From Nitzschia sp. DOCU1 (Eukaryota; Bacillariophyta; Bacillariophyceae; Bacillariales; Bacillariaceae), in the NCBI GenBank assembly GCA_951394045.1, contig OX595989.1, positions 682,001-746,000 of the forward strand: DNA of 64,000 bases, given 5' to 3'. Below the pieces are notes generated by a model. It was not told the origin of the DNA, made no database searches, and saw only the letters and a program-made list of their open reading frames with translations. Position numbers and translations under genes: made by a program. Below, piece by piece: positions 52,278 to 62,069 of this stretch (positions are counted from its first letter, which is position 1; every line of letters starts with the position of its first letter).

Positions 52278-52574
52278 CTAGCTCGAGAATCCTCGCTCCA
52301 GGTTTCGTTGGTAGACCAGATCCCGCATCTCCCTTCGGTATTGATCAATATCAAGGCCTTCCACCTCTTGAGTCCAAGATGGCTGCACCGGCTCTGTTGT
52401 TAGAGTGGCGACATGGTTGGTTGGTTGAGGGAAACCATCGCGCTTGCCGCCAAACGCTCCCAAGATTCCACGTCGTCGGACGTTGCGGATGATCGAAGCG
52501 AGCGACTCGGCTTCACCCATCAGGGATAAGATCACCATGGTGGCGAGAGCAATGAAGTGGTAACGAGACATCAT
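52278..52574 (-). CDS. small secreted protein
   Basis: 98 residues, one exon. A signal peptide, MMSRYHFIALATMVILSLMG, with likely cleavage after GEA or ESLA, is followed by a basic stretch (IIRNVRRRGILGAFGGKRDG) and a C-terminal acidic-basic helix (DQYRREMRDLVYQRNLERGF). No cysteines in the mature part. The RRRG and GKR sites could be protease cleavage sites, so a processed peptide is conceivable. No homologue known to me; it lies tail-to-tail with LRR copy 1. Confidence 0.6.
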   Translation of the reverse strand: MMSRYHFIALATMVILSLMGEAESLASIIRNVRRRGILGAFGGKRDGFPQPTNHVATLTTEPVQPSWTQEVEGLDIDQYRREMRDLVYQRNLERGFSS

Positions 52575-53599
52575 GATGGTTGAGTTTGGTTTTGTAGTGA
52601 TGAAGTTTCAAATTATGATGGGACGATGCCTTGGTTTGGGTGGAGTGATCGATGAGTCGAGTCGTTTACAAGACCTGTGGGAAGGGCGCACGAGTGAGTG
52701 AGAAAATCTGGCCATCGCGGAGTTGATGGGCGATGATGTGTTGGCGATCCAATGGATGCAGTGAAATGACATAGAACATTCCTTTCACTAATTGCCGAAT
52801 GGCTGCATCACAATTTCAATTATGGTTGGGTCTCATTATTTACCTGGTATGACCCGCCAGTTGCCCAAGACCGCTGTCGTAGTTTCTAACTATTCAGGGC
52901 GTCATCTTCACTCGCACTTCATTGGCTAATCGGTGACTTCCCTATCCGCTTCAACATGAAAGGACACACACAACGGATGGGCCTCAGTTTAGGTTCTCTC
53001 CGTTCGTACTTCACAATCACCGAAATGGAAAGTGGAAACTTTCTTTCGAAAAAATTGAGAGGTCGTGCTTTGAAAATTATCAATTTTCCTTATTCGCGAA
53101 AGTACGAACAATTTTGGGACAGCACGAGCGGAATCGATCCAACAAGTCGTTGCTTGGCGTAGTTGCTGCTGCATGATAGTAGTAAGCGAACTCAAGCTAG
53201 CTTGACCACTACTTCTTTATAAAAAACAGCAGTAGATATCGGCAATACGTATTCATTATGTTACAGCAGCCTAGCACTACAACTGTGTTGCGACTCTGCA
53301 AAAAGCAGGGACTTTACTCTCCACCTTTCTTGGCAGGTGGTGAGGCGCCACCGGAAAAGATTAAAAGATTAACAGCACGCCTAGAAACTACATTGTACTG
53401 TAGAACACCACAATGTAGCGAGTATCTTCACTACAGAGCTGTACTTTAATACTTGAATCGATGCGGTACAGCAGTCAAACGTACGGGAAGTGGGGCGCCG
53501 CGGTACTAATAGTAGCACCACCAGAAACGGTAGACAATATCATTCCATATTCAATCCTGAATCCACACCACAGGATTGACGGTTATTGCCTTTTTTGTT
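52575..53599. other. 1-kb intergenic, no gene seen
   Basis: Upstream of the small secreted gene and downstream of the MAPEG-like gene. ORFs are under 85 codons and lack motifs. AT-rich. Confidence 0.5.
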
Positions 53600-54112
53600 T
53601 TAGGCATTTACGATTCCATATCGAATCAATCCACCCCAAAGGACGGACGCCAAGGAACCCAACAACCAAAATTCAAAGACTCTGCGACGCACTTGAAAGC
53701 CCTTGAGTCGCTTGGCTGCCGACTCGATATATCCGTTCACATACCAGTAGTTGCCCACACAATAGGCAGCACCACTGGCCAAAATGACGCCTTCCATAAT
53801 AGCATCCGTCATGTACGGCAATGCACCACCATACAGAGCAAAGACCCACATTATGGGTAAGGACAAAAACGTCCATTCTTTAATATTTTCCACCATTTTA
53901 AAAGCGCGATAGACAGCATCGACAGAGTCCTTGTATTTGGGATCAGTAGGAGCATTCCAGGGCTCGTACGGATGGGGCAACAAGGGTTTGCCATTGTCGT
54001 CTTTGCACGCGTATCGCAGCTTGACCATTTCCAAAATGCCATGTGCGCAACCAAAGACCATGAATATAGTCGTAACAGATGGGGCGAAAAGGGAGTGACG
54101 AAGGGCTTCCAT
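53600..54112 (-). CDS. MAPEG-like membrane protein
   Basis: 170 residues, one exon, with about four membrane segments. YRAFKMVENIKEWTFLSLPIM matches the R-x-x-x-N-x-x-E helix pair of membrane-associated glutathione/eicosanoid enzymes (MAPEG), and YVNGYIESAAKRLKGFQVRRRVF resembles the family's GY...R loop at the fourth helix. Members conjugate glutathione or isomerise lipid peroxides at the ER. The hydrophilic insert YACKDDNGKPLLPHPYEPW between segments 1 and 2 is unusual, so the assignment is moderate; a sterol-isomerase-like (EBP) membrane protein is the alternative. Confidence 0.65.
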   Translation of the reverse strand: MEALRHSLFAPSVTTIFMVFGCAHGILEMVKLRYACKDDNGKPLLPHPYEPWNAPTDPKYKDSVDAVYRAFKMVENIKEWTFLSLPIMWVFALYGGALPYMTDAIMEGVILASGAAYCVGNYWYVNGYIESAAKRLKGFQVRRRVFEFWLLGSLASVLWGGLIRYGIVNA

Positions 54113-54663
54113 GATGGTGATTTGTTGTTGTTATTGTTGTTGTAGAGATATCCAAATTTATGAAAGAGGTCGAAAGGCTAGTGATGTACGATTTGGAGAA
54201 GATACCATGCGGGATTCGAAAATGATCCAAGCTGTTCGAATGATGATGGATGGCGATCCACCACCCCTGGAATGGCGGGTCCGAGATGGCGGGCTTCATG
54301 TGTAGAAGATTCGTAGTGGCGGGTGCGAGATACCGGAGTGTTCCGATGGTCTGGCCTTTGCCCCATTCGTGACTGGCGGGTCTTGCCAGAGCAAATCGAC
54401 TCCAAAGCCACGAATGCACTCCCACAGCCGCCAACATCGCGACCATGGTTGAGATGCCCTTAGTGGAGCACAAGTTGCACCCGTAGCTAGCAAGTTCACA
54501 CCCCGAAACCTTTGTAGCAGCAACACCGATCTGCCTTTGACAGAGAACTTCTGTCCTTCAACGGCCCAGTTGTAGCAGCCGTACAGAAAAGTCAGGCGTT
54601 CTATGCTAAGAGGCTCGCATTGCCATCCTCATCTTTCTCACTCCGTCCAGAAACGCACTTGCA
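54113..54663. other. divergent intergenic region
   Basis: Promoters of the MAPEG-like gene (minus strand) and the unknown gene at 54664 (plus strand). A long motif-free minus-strand frame crosses it and overlaps the MAPEG-like gene; it is treated as a shadow. Confidence 0.5.
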
Positions 54664-56964
54664 ATGAGCCAGAACAGCAGTACCGGCAACAACGACGACA
54701 ATGCGGCATTTCTGCGTCAATATGCGGCTGAAATTGCACGCTTGTTACGAGAACAAGAAGACTCGACAGCGACAACTCATACTCCAATCAGCACCGAAGA
54801 GTCGACCATGGCCTTGTATCGCGCTCTGTGCTTTGACGAACCTCTGCTGGACAACGTGCCGCATTTGACCACGGCTGCTTCGGCATTATGTCGACAACTG
54901 ACTTCTGCGGAATCATCACGTTATGCTATATCTAATCGATTGGTCAATGGTATTGTTTATCTGTGTCGACAACGGAGTAATACCACCCCCAAAGTCCCTG
55001 AATCCACGACGACGACGACGACGACGACGACGACTGATGGGGCCACAACGACCTCGACCTCCACCGATGCCAATTTAAACTCAACGACGGCAATAGCACT
55101 CGCCAAATTAGCCTTTTGTGTATTGATTCAAGTTCCATTGGAATGTTGTCAACATGTTTCTTCCACAAATCTACCTGCGATGCAACGATATCTTGGTTCT
55201 TACAAGGGAGTTACCACAGTAATGACGCCAAGGACTGAATCCGAAATGAACGAGCATAAAGATTCAGTCAACAACGACAAGACGGATCAAATGGTGAATC
55301 AACTAGTGGAATCGCTAACTTCTGAAGCTGTTCTAACGGAAACCAATGGCCATGGCGTAGAAACCGCATCCCTGGAAGAAGAAGTTTGGGCGGCCGAATC
55401 AGATCCTTCCGACTATGACTATGGAGAAGGCGATGCCATGGACTCTCTTCCCCAACAGTCCCAAATAGTGAATGATGATGACGACTATTCGTTGTTGGAT
55501 CCCATGATCTTGTCCCAGGCAGATCCTCACTTGACACTCGACGACGCACGGGACGCGATCGGATCCTTGTTGCAACAAGCCAACTACATGATTCTTGCTC
55601 CAATCTTTCAACTGTCCAAGAAACAAGTGGAGGATATCATTTCACAATTGACCCAGCTATTATTATTACTACTTCAACCACCCCAATCTATACTCTTGTC
55701 ATCACATAAAGACGAGAACCACGAGTCATCCTCATCGTCACCCATGCAGGATGCCATGTTGGCACCACTTTGGATACTACGAGATGCGGCGTTGCATCAT
55801 CCTACTCAGGAATTCTTTACAAAATCGTTTCTCGAAGTTTTGCAAACACTTCTAGCTGTGGATCAAGCCTATTTATCGGACTTGCAACAGCAACAACATT
55901 CGACGCCGCCACTTTGTTCCGCATCTATTGTAGGACTTTCGGCCTTGTCGTCATGGTGTTGTTCGGCTGGAATTTCGACATTACTGACATCTACGGCTAT
56001 TTTGGATGCTACCAACGATTTGGCACACGTCATGGAACGGGCAGCGCAAACCGGATACCGACAAAATCTGCAGCATTCCATCACTCCCATTATCGAGGTT
56101 TTGACCGGAATCACGTTTCGAAATCGCACCAGTACTGGGTCGTTATTGGGGACCATGGTTCCTCAAACGCTTTTGAATTCAGGCTTGTTACGGCAACTTT
56201 TGGTGTTATCTTTGGAAACAGACGCAGCAGCAGCAACAACCCCACCATATTATCTGGATCATGCCTTGTGGGGATTATGCGTTGTGTATCCATCCGTCAT
56301 TGGAAAGTACGTTTCAAGGTATCCTGGATTCCCCAAGGTGGTACGACGTTATCATTGCCCCGACGCATCAACTGGAACCTCCCGCGACTGCGTCCACTCC
56401 ATTCTATGGAACTGTTTTGCGATATTACACTGCCAGGATGTATCCCAAGCCGAGGCACCTCGTGTTGTTTGGAAGACCAAGGCGCCGGCTGCTGTAGTTG
56501 CCAACGGGGCGTCCGCACCTGTCCTTCCGCTCACCAGAGACGAGTGCCGAGAAGTTTGCCAAAAGTCATGGGTACAACTCTGCGGATTGATACAATCCTC
56601 ATTGGATACTACGTCGTCCGAGTCCTCTCCTAAACAAGCATTGGAAGCAGTTCAGGACTGGGAACGTCTTCTGATCTTGGTCGGCATCCCTTCGGTTGTA
56701 TCCACTTTCCAGACATTGATTGACGAACACGATACGCAGCTGCAAGCCATCCGTGCCTGCCTCTCTCAAAGCGCGAATGAAAACAATGACTCGATAGAAC
56801 ACGATCGTAACAAGGATGAAAAGCTAGACGACGAGGACGGTGATGATCGAAAGAAATCATCCATGTCAACTCACCAACTGGCAGTGGCTACGGCCCGAAA
56901 GACGTTGAAACAGTACACGCTATTTTTCCAAGGCAATGCTAGGAGCAGCTCCAAGACAGATTAA
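54664..56964 (+). CDS. unknown helical-repeat protein
   Basis: 766 residues, one exon, clear ATG. No family recognised. The protein is mostly alpha-helical with Leu-rich helices (RQYAAEIARLLREQ, KQVEDIISQLTQLLLLLLQPP, QLLVLSLETDAAAATT), consistent with an ARM/HEAT-like solenoid. Low-complexity tracts occur: nine Thr from an ACG repeat near 118-126, acidic DDDDYSLLD, and an Asp/Glu/Lys-rich region near 715-735. Importin-type or nucleocytoplasmic adaptor function would be a guess. No membrane segment or signal peptide. Confidence 0.7.
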   Translation: MSQNSSTGNNDDNAAFLRQYAAEIARLLREQEDSTATTHTPISTEESTMALYRALCFDEPLLDNVPHLTTAASALCRQLTSAESSRYAISNRLVNGIVYLCRQRSNTTPKVPESTTTTTTTTTTDGATTTSTSTDANLNSTTAIALAKLAFCVLIQVPLECCQHVSSTNLPAMQRYLGSYKGVTTVMTPRTESEMNEHKDSVNNDKTDQMVNQLVESLTSEAVLTETNGHGVETASLEEEVWAAESDPSDYDYGEGDAMDSLPQQSQIVNDDDDYSLLDPMILSQADPHLTLDDARDAIGSLLQQANYMILAPIFQLSKKQVEDIISQLTQLLLLLLQPPQSILLSSHKDENHESSSSSPMQDAMLAPLWILRDAALHHPTQEFFTKSFLEVLQTLLAVDQAYLSDLQQQQHSTPPLCSASIVGLSALSSWCCSAGISTLLTSTAILDATNDLAHVMERAAQTGYRQNLQHSITPIIEVLTGITFRNRTSTGSLLGTMVPQTLLNSGLLRQLLVLSLETDAAAATTPPYYLDHALWGLCVVYPSVIGKYVSRYPGFPKVVRRYHCPDASTGTSRDCVHSILWNCFAILHCQDVSQAEAPRVVWKTKAPAAVVANGASAPVLPLTRDECREVCQKSWVQLCGLIQSSLDTTSSESSPKQALEAVQDWERLLILVGIPSVVSTFQTLIDEHDTQLQAIRACLSQSANENNDSIEHDRNKDEKLDDEDGDDRKKSSMSTHQLAVATARKTLKQYTLFFQGNARSSSKTD

Positions 56965-57055
56965 AATTGAAAGCTGGACATTATTACTTTAGAGTTTTAC
57001 AGAATGGTTCAAAATGATGACTGGTACGTGCACAGGAATCGCTCTAGAGCACTGG

Positions 57056-57541
57056 TCAAACTGGAGTGCTAGGGGCATGCTGCTTTGGTGCCGCATCTTT
57101 CGGCTTGATACGTTTGGCTGCCCAATTAAAACCCTTTTCAATACCCTTTCCAGTCTTTTCTATAACTCGATGCTTCTTGTCAATTTTCTTGAGTCGATCT
57201 CCGACACACGCGACCGCTTCGCCTCCCGCTCGGGCCACTTGGCCAGCTTTTCCCTTGGTAGTGACTGCCAAGGCAGCACCACCAGCCGCAACGGCACCCA
57301 GAATGGGACCACCCACCAAGAAACCAGCTAGCCCCCCTGCAACAGCTGCTCCTCGAAGCTCTCGTTTCGTGTGGGGATTTTCCACGCTATTCGTGTTCTG
57401 GCTGGAATCCATCGAATTTGGCGATGTTTCAATCGCTGGTTCCACATCTGCTTCGTAGACAATCTCTGGCTCGGGAATATACGATGGATTTGTTGCTGGC
57501 GGTTGCGCTGGATTATTGGGTTGTTGCTTTGTGATGGACAT
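57056..57541 (-). CDS. unknown protein with glycine zipper
   Basis: 161 residues, one exon. The frame opens further upstream only at a TTG, so I use the ATG at 57541. The N-terminal half is Pro/Asn/Gln-rich and acidic (PEPEIVYEADVEPAIE). Residues about 67-95 form a glycine zipper (GGLAGFLVGGPILGAVAAGGAALA), a membrane-inserting or oligomerising pattern. The C-terminus is basic (DRLKKIDKKHRVIEKTGKG). Function unknown; glycine-zipper proteins often form membrane pores or assemblies, but nothing here shows that. Confidence 0.6.
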   Translation of the reverse strand: MSITKQQPNNPAQPPATNPSYIPEPEIVYEADVEPAIETSPNSMDSSQNTNSVENPHTKRELRGAAVAGGLAGFLVGGPILGAVAAGGAALAVTTKGKAGQVARAGGEAVACVGDRLKKIDKKHRVIEKTGKGIEKGFNWAAKRIKPKDAAPKQHAPSTPV

Positions 57542-58054
57542 GATGTTAATTGTGTTTGTTGTTGTTGTTGTTTGATTTGCTTTTGTGAGGGTATTGTTGT
57601 GACAAAAGGGTTCCAAAGGTTTTGGATCGTGGTCAATGCCGCGAGCGAGCAAAAGGGAGTTTCACGACTCGTTTGACACAATGGAGTAAGAGGTCCCGAA
57701 GTCCGCCGTCCGTCGTCTCAGGACGTTCGCTCTCCCTTCTTTCCACCAACCAGAAGCCTTGAATGGAGACAGCCATGTTCGCCTCGGACGGATGTTTGAC
57801 GTCATCCCATCGACCACGCGATTGGTCGTCGTAGTACAGACAGTCTTTTGTGGCTGTTTGACTACTCCAAATCTCATTTTCGAACGGTTCCTAGTAGCAA
57901 AGAGAAAGAAAATGAAAGCTCTAGTTGCATTCTTGGCCTTGTCTTCGGCTCCCAAATTGCGAAATCTTATCATTATGATTGTCCGCGAGCTATTCGCAGG
58001 GGGTGCCCATGTAGCATGAAAACCGTCATAGTGTATCAGCACAGCTGCGAGGCC
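57542..58054. other. intergenic between two minus-strand genes
   Basis: Promoter of the glycine-zipper gene and 3' flank of LRR copy 2. It holds a TGACGTCA site and no credible ORF. Confidence 0.5.
57798..57805. promoter_or_regulatory. TGACGTCA palindrome upstream of glycine-zipper gene
   Basis: A perfect CRE-type palindrome about 257 bases upstream of the start codon at 57541. Same spacing range as the copies before the SOD and CPS genes. Use is inference. Confidence 0.3.
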
Positions 58055-60355
58055 TCAATCGTTGAAAATTTTAATGCCCTGTTCTGGTACAGTCTCGCCA
58101 CACGTGACCCTAACGAATTTAGATGTTGCCGGGTGGCTGTCGCAACAGCTGCAAGACGGTGGAGATATCGAGCAATCGACGACAATTTTGACAAAGTCGA
58201 CAGCACCGTTGCCCCTTTGGCAAAACGATTCCGGTATTGTGCCTGTCAGTCCACTGTGGTAAAAGTTTATGAACTGAAGCCTGGGCATGGCCCCAAGAAA
58301 CTCTGGTATGGTCCCAGAAAACCTGTTCTCTCCAAGATTGATGAGCTCCAAATTCGAAAGGTTGCTCAATTCCGTTGGGATCATTCCTGTCATCTTGTTA
58401 CCACTGAGCCGAAGTACAGCCAGTTGGTCGGCGTCGTAGAGACTGGCAGGGAGCGTCCCAGTAATGTTGTTCATTGCCAGGCTCACCTCTTGAATATACG
58501 GCAGTGCAAAATAGGCCCCAGGAATCGATCCGGTTAACCGATTATTTTCAAGCGACAAGGAACGCAGCTTTGGAATAGAACCAATTTCAGAAGGTAGCGT
58601 CCCAGTCAACTGCAGATCGGATAGCTTCAACTCGTTGAGATTTGTGAGACTCGAAATTCCCGACGGAATCGTCCCCGAAATGTTATTGCCGGAAAGGTCT
58701 AAAACCCTGAGCTGCTTTGCCTCTCCGATGGTAGGGAGCAGTGTGCCAGAAAGTCCATTATTGGGGAGACGCAACTCATGGAAAACATCGAGGAACATAC
58801 AGCCAACTCCATACCAGCCGCAAGCATCCAAACCTCTGGTCCAGCCATCGTTGATATCCCAGTGGATTCCATCCATCAATGCAAAGGTTGTCAATAAGTA
58901 AAAACCCATAAAAAGAACCTCGAGTGGCATATTTTGACGCTGCACAGGAGTGAGGCCCCAGGCTTCGTTCTTGCCGATATGCAGGAAGATTTGATTGAGG
59001 GGATTGCAACTTTCGACGTCCCAATCCTTCGTACCAAAAGAGCTCCAGTAGGGCGAAAGCTTGACAAGCACCGATAGTTGATCAAATATCTCGTGACCTT
59101 CTTCCGAAAGACTCTCAAACATTCCAGATGTTGTATTGCTGCAATAGCATCGTTCGAATGACGTTTGTATGTCGAGAGGCTTGCAGCACATTTCTTCCAA
59201 AGGACACCCATCATCTTCCGAAGTCAACAACACAACCATAACAACAATGGCGACCAGTGCAAGTAATGCGAGACTTCCTGCAGCCATGTACCGCTTGAAT
59301 CGATCATGACGAACATCTTGAGCCTCGAATACAGGTTCCGCATCGTCTACCATGTTAGCTTTCACCAAGGAATCAAGATTTGTGATAAAGGAATCACGTT
59401 GTGCGCGTGGTGGGGCCTCTTCTGCTGGCCTCAAGTCTCTGCTCGTCATGGGGACGTCTTGTTCGTTTTGCCCCAAACTGGCGAGTACTTCTTCCACTGT
59501 AGCGCTATTCCTTCGATCAACGGACGTACTTTCCGAATCAAAGCCAGGAATAGCATACGCGCCCGGTTTCAGTGTAGGAAGTGGGGCGGATGCCACTTCC
59601 TTTCTGTTATTTCGGGTTGCTCCCTTCAATGACTTCGGGGGTGACGAGGTGCTCAAATGTTCCTCAACGAACATACTTTCCGAATCAACGCCAGTAATGG
59701 CATAAGCGCCCGGTTTCAGTGCGGGAAGTGGGGCGGATGCCGCTTCCTTTCTGTTATTTCGGGTTGCTCGCTTCAACTTCGGGGGTGACGAGGTGCTCAA
59801 ATGTTCCTCAACGGACATACTTTCCGAATCAACGCCAGTAATGGCATAAGCGCCCGGTTTCAGTGCGGGAAGTGGGGCGGATGCCGCTTCCTTTCTCTTA
59901 TTTCGGGTTGCTCGCTTCAACTTCGGGGGTGACGAGGTGTTCAATTGTTCCGTTTCCTCGGGTTGATCCTCGAAAGCCTGTTCTTCTTTACTTTCAAAAC
60001 GTTCACCAGCTTCTACATACAATTGATCGCTGGTGCCTAGCGCCAACTCCGACGATACATCGCAGCCATCTTTCTTCAGAAGACTTTCTCTTCGAAATTC
60101 GTTTTCCCAGTACAAGTTCATCCCAATAGTCGCGGACAGCTTTTTCACCATTGTATCTTCTTCTTCGTCAGATTTCTCATTGTTAGTCCATCCAACCGCC
60201 AGCAGCCCTGAAGGGATTTTATTTTTGGTCTTGTTCTCTTCAACACTTGGAGGAACTCGATCATCACTGAACGGACTAGTTGCGGCAGGTTTTCGGTCGT
60301 CGTCGGCCGTGCATGTTGTACTGCCGTCGTCGTCGCAATTTGTTCGTTTGGCCAT
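58055..60355 (-). CDS. LRR membrane protein, kinase-less (copy 2)
   Basis: 766 residues, one exon, paralogue of the LRR gene at 50002 in opposite orientation. The layout is the same: cytosolic tail with GMNLYWENEFRRESLLKKDG, membrane segment at about 356-378 (MAAGSLALLALVAIVVMVVLL), Cys clusters, about eight LRRs (about 520-717) and the CSCCDSHP...VTC cap. It is longer by 94 residues mainly because the cytosolic Pro/Ala segment, single in copy 1, is present three times (residues about 138-282). The LRR half is nearly identical between the copies, including many silent sites, while the tails differ more. That suggests recent duplication or gene conversion. Confidence 0.92.
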   Translation of the reverse strand: MAKRTNCDDDGSTTCTADDDRKPAATSPFSDDRVPPSVEENKTKNKIPSGLLAVGWTNNEKSDEEEDTMVKKLSATIGMNLYWENEFRRESLLKKDGCDVSSELALGTSDQLYVEAGERFESKEEQAFEDQPEETEQLNTSSPPKLKRATRNKRKEAASAPLPALKPGAYAITGVDSESMSVEEHLSTSSPPKLKRATRNNRKEAASAPLPALKPGAYAITGVDSESMFVEEHLSTSSPPKSLKGATRNNRKEVASAPLPTLKPGAYAIPGFDSESTSVDRRNSATVEEVLASLGQNEQDVPMTSRDLRPAEEAPPRAQRDSFITNLDSLVKANMVDDAEPVFEAQDVRHDRFKRYMAAGSLALLALVAIVVMVVLLTSEDDGCPLEEMCCKPLDIQTSFERCYCSNTTSGMFESLSEEGHEIFDQLSVLVKLSPYWSSFGTKDWDVESCNPLNQIFLHIGKNEAWGLTPVQRQNMPLEVLFMGFYLLTTFALMDGIHWDINDGWTRGLDACGWYGVGCMFLDVFHELRLPNNGLSGTLLPTIGEAKQLRVLDLSGNNISGTIPSGISSLTNLNELKLSDLQLTGTLPSEIGSIPKLRSLSLENNRLTGSIPGAYFALPYIQEVSLAMNNITGTLPASLYDADQLAVLRLSGNKMTGMIPTELSNLSNLELINLGENRFSGTIPEFLGAMPRLQFINFYHSGLTGTIPESFCQRGNGAVDFVKIVVDCSISPPSCSCCDSHPATSKFVRVTCGETVPEQGIKIFND
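59510..59944 (-). repeat. 144-bp tandem repeat, three copies, in LRR copy 2
   Basis: Units of about 144 bases encode blocks of 48-49 residues running from LNTSSPPK or LSTSSPPK through LKPGAYAITGVDSES. The first two units differ by very few residues; the third is a little more diverged (KPGAYAIPGFDS). Copy 1 has one unit. Confidence 0.9.
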
Positions 60356-60880
60356 GCTAGTTGCCTCCCATAAAACTTCTTCAACACTTTCCGGTCAAAT
60401 TAGCGTAAAGGATCAATCTGTGCATCTATTTTGTTGCCAGTGTGTCAACGAAACAGTAAAAGACATAGTATCGTAGTTCTTAGGTGCGAGAACCCCCCCC
60501 CCCCCCCCTTTTGCCACTCTTCTCTCCGCCGTGTCTTCTGCGGAAGGCTTGGCCTCATTCGTTTGATCGTACTAGTCATCACGAACAGATCCGTTAGTCT
60601 GTCCGCCATCGTTCTATCGTCTTCCATTGTTCGCGCCCTTGTATCTCCACCAACCAGAATTCTCGGCGCAGTCATTCGCCTTCACCCTCCACCGGATCTT
60701 TGACGTCCTCTCCCGCCAAATCCTTCGACGACGTGCGTCGGATCGGCAGTCTCCAAGTGTCGACGTCCTCCATGCAACTACGTATCCTTGACGACGACGG
60801 CATCGAACGATCGATCAATCATCATTCATTCCATCCATCGGATCGCTCTGAGCTCTCATATTCGAAAAACTCCTAGCAAA
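60356..60880. other. divergent intergenic region
   Basis: Promoters of LRR copy 2 (minus strand) and the phosphoglycerate mutase (plus strand). It includes a run of 16 C at 60493-60508 and several TCGAC/CGACG-rich tracts. No credible ORF. Confidence 0.5.
60493..60508. repeat. homopolymer run of 16 C
   Basis: Sixteen consecutive C bases followed by TTTT. The exact length may be uncertain in assembly. Confidence 0.7.
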
Positions 60881-61859
60881 ATGAAGGTTCTTGCTACATT
60901 TGTTGCCTTGTTGTCGGCCGCTTCGGCCTTTACTAGCCCCGCCTTTCTCGGAAAATCTTTGGCCACTGGGTACGTCGTAATCATTAATCTTGACATGTCA
61001 CATTGTGGAGCATCATGACAATACTAATCTTGCTCACTCGACTACTTTGTTATTGATCAGTGTCCCGAGATCGTCATCATGCTTGGATATGAAATACACC
61101 TTGGTCTTGGTTCGTCACGGCGAATCGACTTGGAACGAAGAAAACCGCTTCACTGGCTGGTATGATTGTCCCTTGAGCACCAAAGGACTGCAAGAAGCCC
61201 AGCAAGGCGCCAAACTTTTGAAAGAAGAAGGATTCACCTTTGATATTGCTTATACTTCTACTTTGCAACGCGCCATTAAAACTTTGTGGATTATTTTGGA
61301 AGAACTTCACCTCATGTACATTCCCATTAAGAATACCTGGCGATTGAACGAACGTCATTATGGAGCCTTGCAAGGATTGAACAAGCAAGAGACTGTAGCT
61401 AAGCATGGAAAGGATCAGGTCTTGGTCTGGCGACGATCCTACGACATTCCTCCTCCCGAGTTGGATACGTCGTCCGAGTACTACCCAGGCAATGATCCCA
61501 TGTACAAGGATGTGCCTCGTTCGTTGTTGCCCTTGACGGAATCTCTCAAATTGACGGAAGACCGCTTCATGGTAGAGTGGGAAGCCGAATTGGCCCCTTT
61601 GATCAAGAGTGGAAAGAAGGTTATTATTGCTGCACATGGCAACACTTTGCGAGCATTGGTGAAGCATTTGGACAACATTTCCAAGGACGAGATTCCAGAA
61701 TTGAACATTCCTACTGGAGTTCCGTTGGTTTACGAGTTGGATGACAATCTCAAGCCAATCAAGAGCCCGCAAGCCATTGCTCCCCTGTCGGGCCGATACC
61801 TAGGAAATCAAGAAGAGATCAAGCAACGCATTGGTGCTGTTGCGGCTCAAACCAAGTAA
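60881..61859 (+). CDS. phosphoglycerate mutase (2,3-BPG-type), plastid
   Basis: Interconverts 3- and 2-phosphoglycerate. Exons 60881-60969 and 61061-61859, phase 2, with a 91-nt intron (GTACGT...GATCAG); 295 residues. The N-terminus [20 protein letters not shown] is a signal peptide with the ASAF plastid motif, then a short transit peptide. The enzyme starts at [20 protein letters not shown] with phosphorylated His 49. Other landmarks: [22 protein letters not shown] (catalytic Glu), and [18 protein letters not shown]. The length after the transit peptide matches the dimeric, cofactor-dependent enzyme, about 250 residues. A plastid copy fits the partial glycolysis of diatom plastids. It ends 210 bases from the convergent membrane protein gene. 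Confidence 0.96.
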
Positions 61860-62069
61860 GGAAATGGAGAGGGGCATTGCGTATAGAATGGAGTAAGGAG
61901 CAGAATACAATTACACATGACTAGGGAGCATTGACTCTTTTGAAACGAATGCCAATGCTACTGTAGTAATCATCAGTGCTAGCTAGGTAGATCGGCTCAT
62001 AATATATACCAATAAATCGTTGTTCTATTTCGTGCCCTATTCATCTATACACCGACGGATATACTCTCG

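Noticed and set aside
53943..54473. 176-codon minus-strand frame overlapping the MAPEG-like gene
   Set aside because: Different frame from a better-supported gene, no motif.
55770..56633. 287-codon frame inside the unknown gene at 54664
   Set aside because: Overlaps the longer ATG frame in another phase; aromatic-rich composition typical of an off-frame read.
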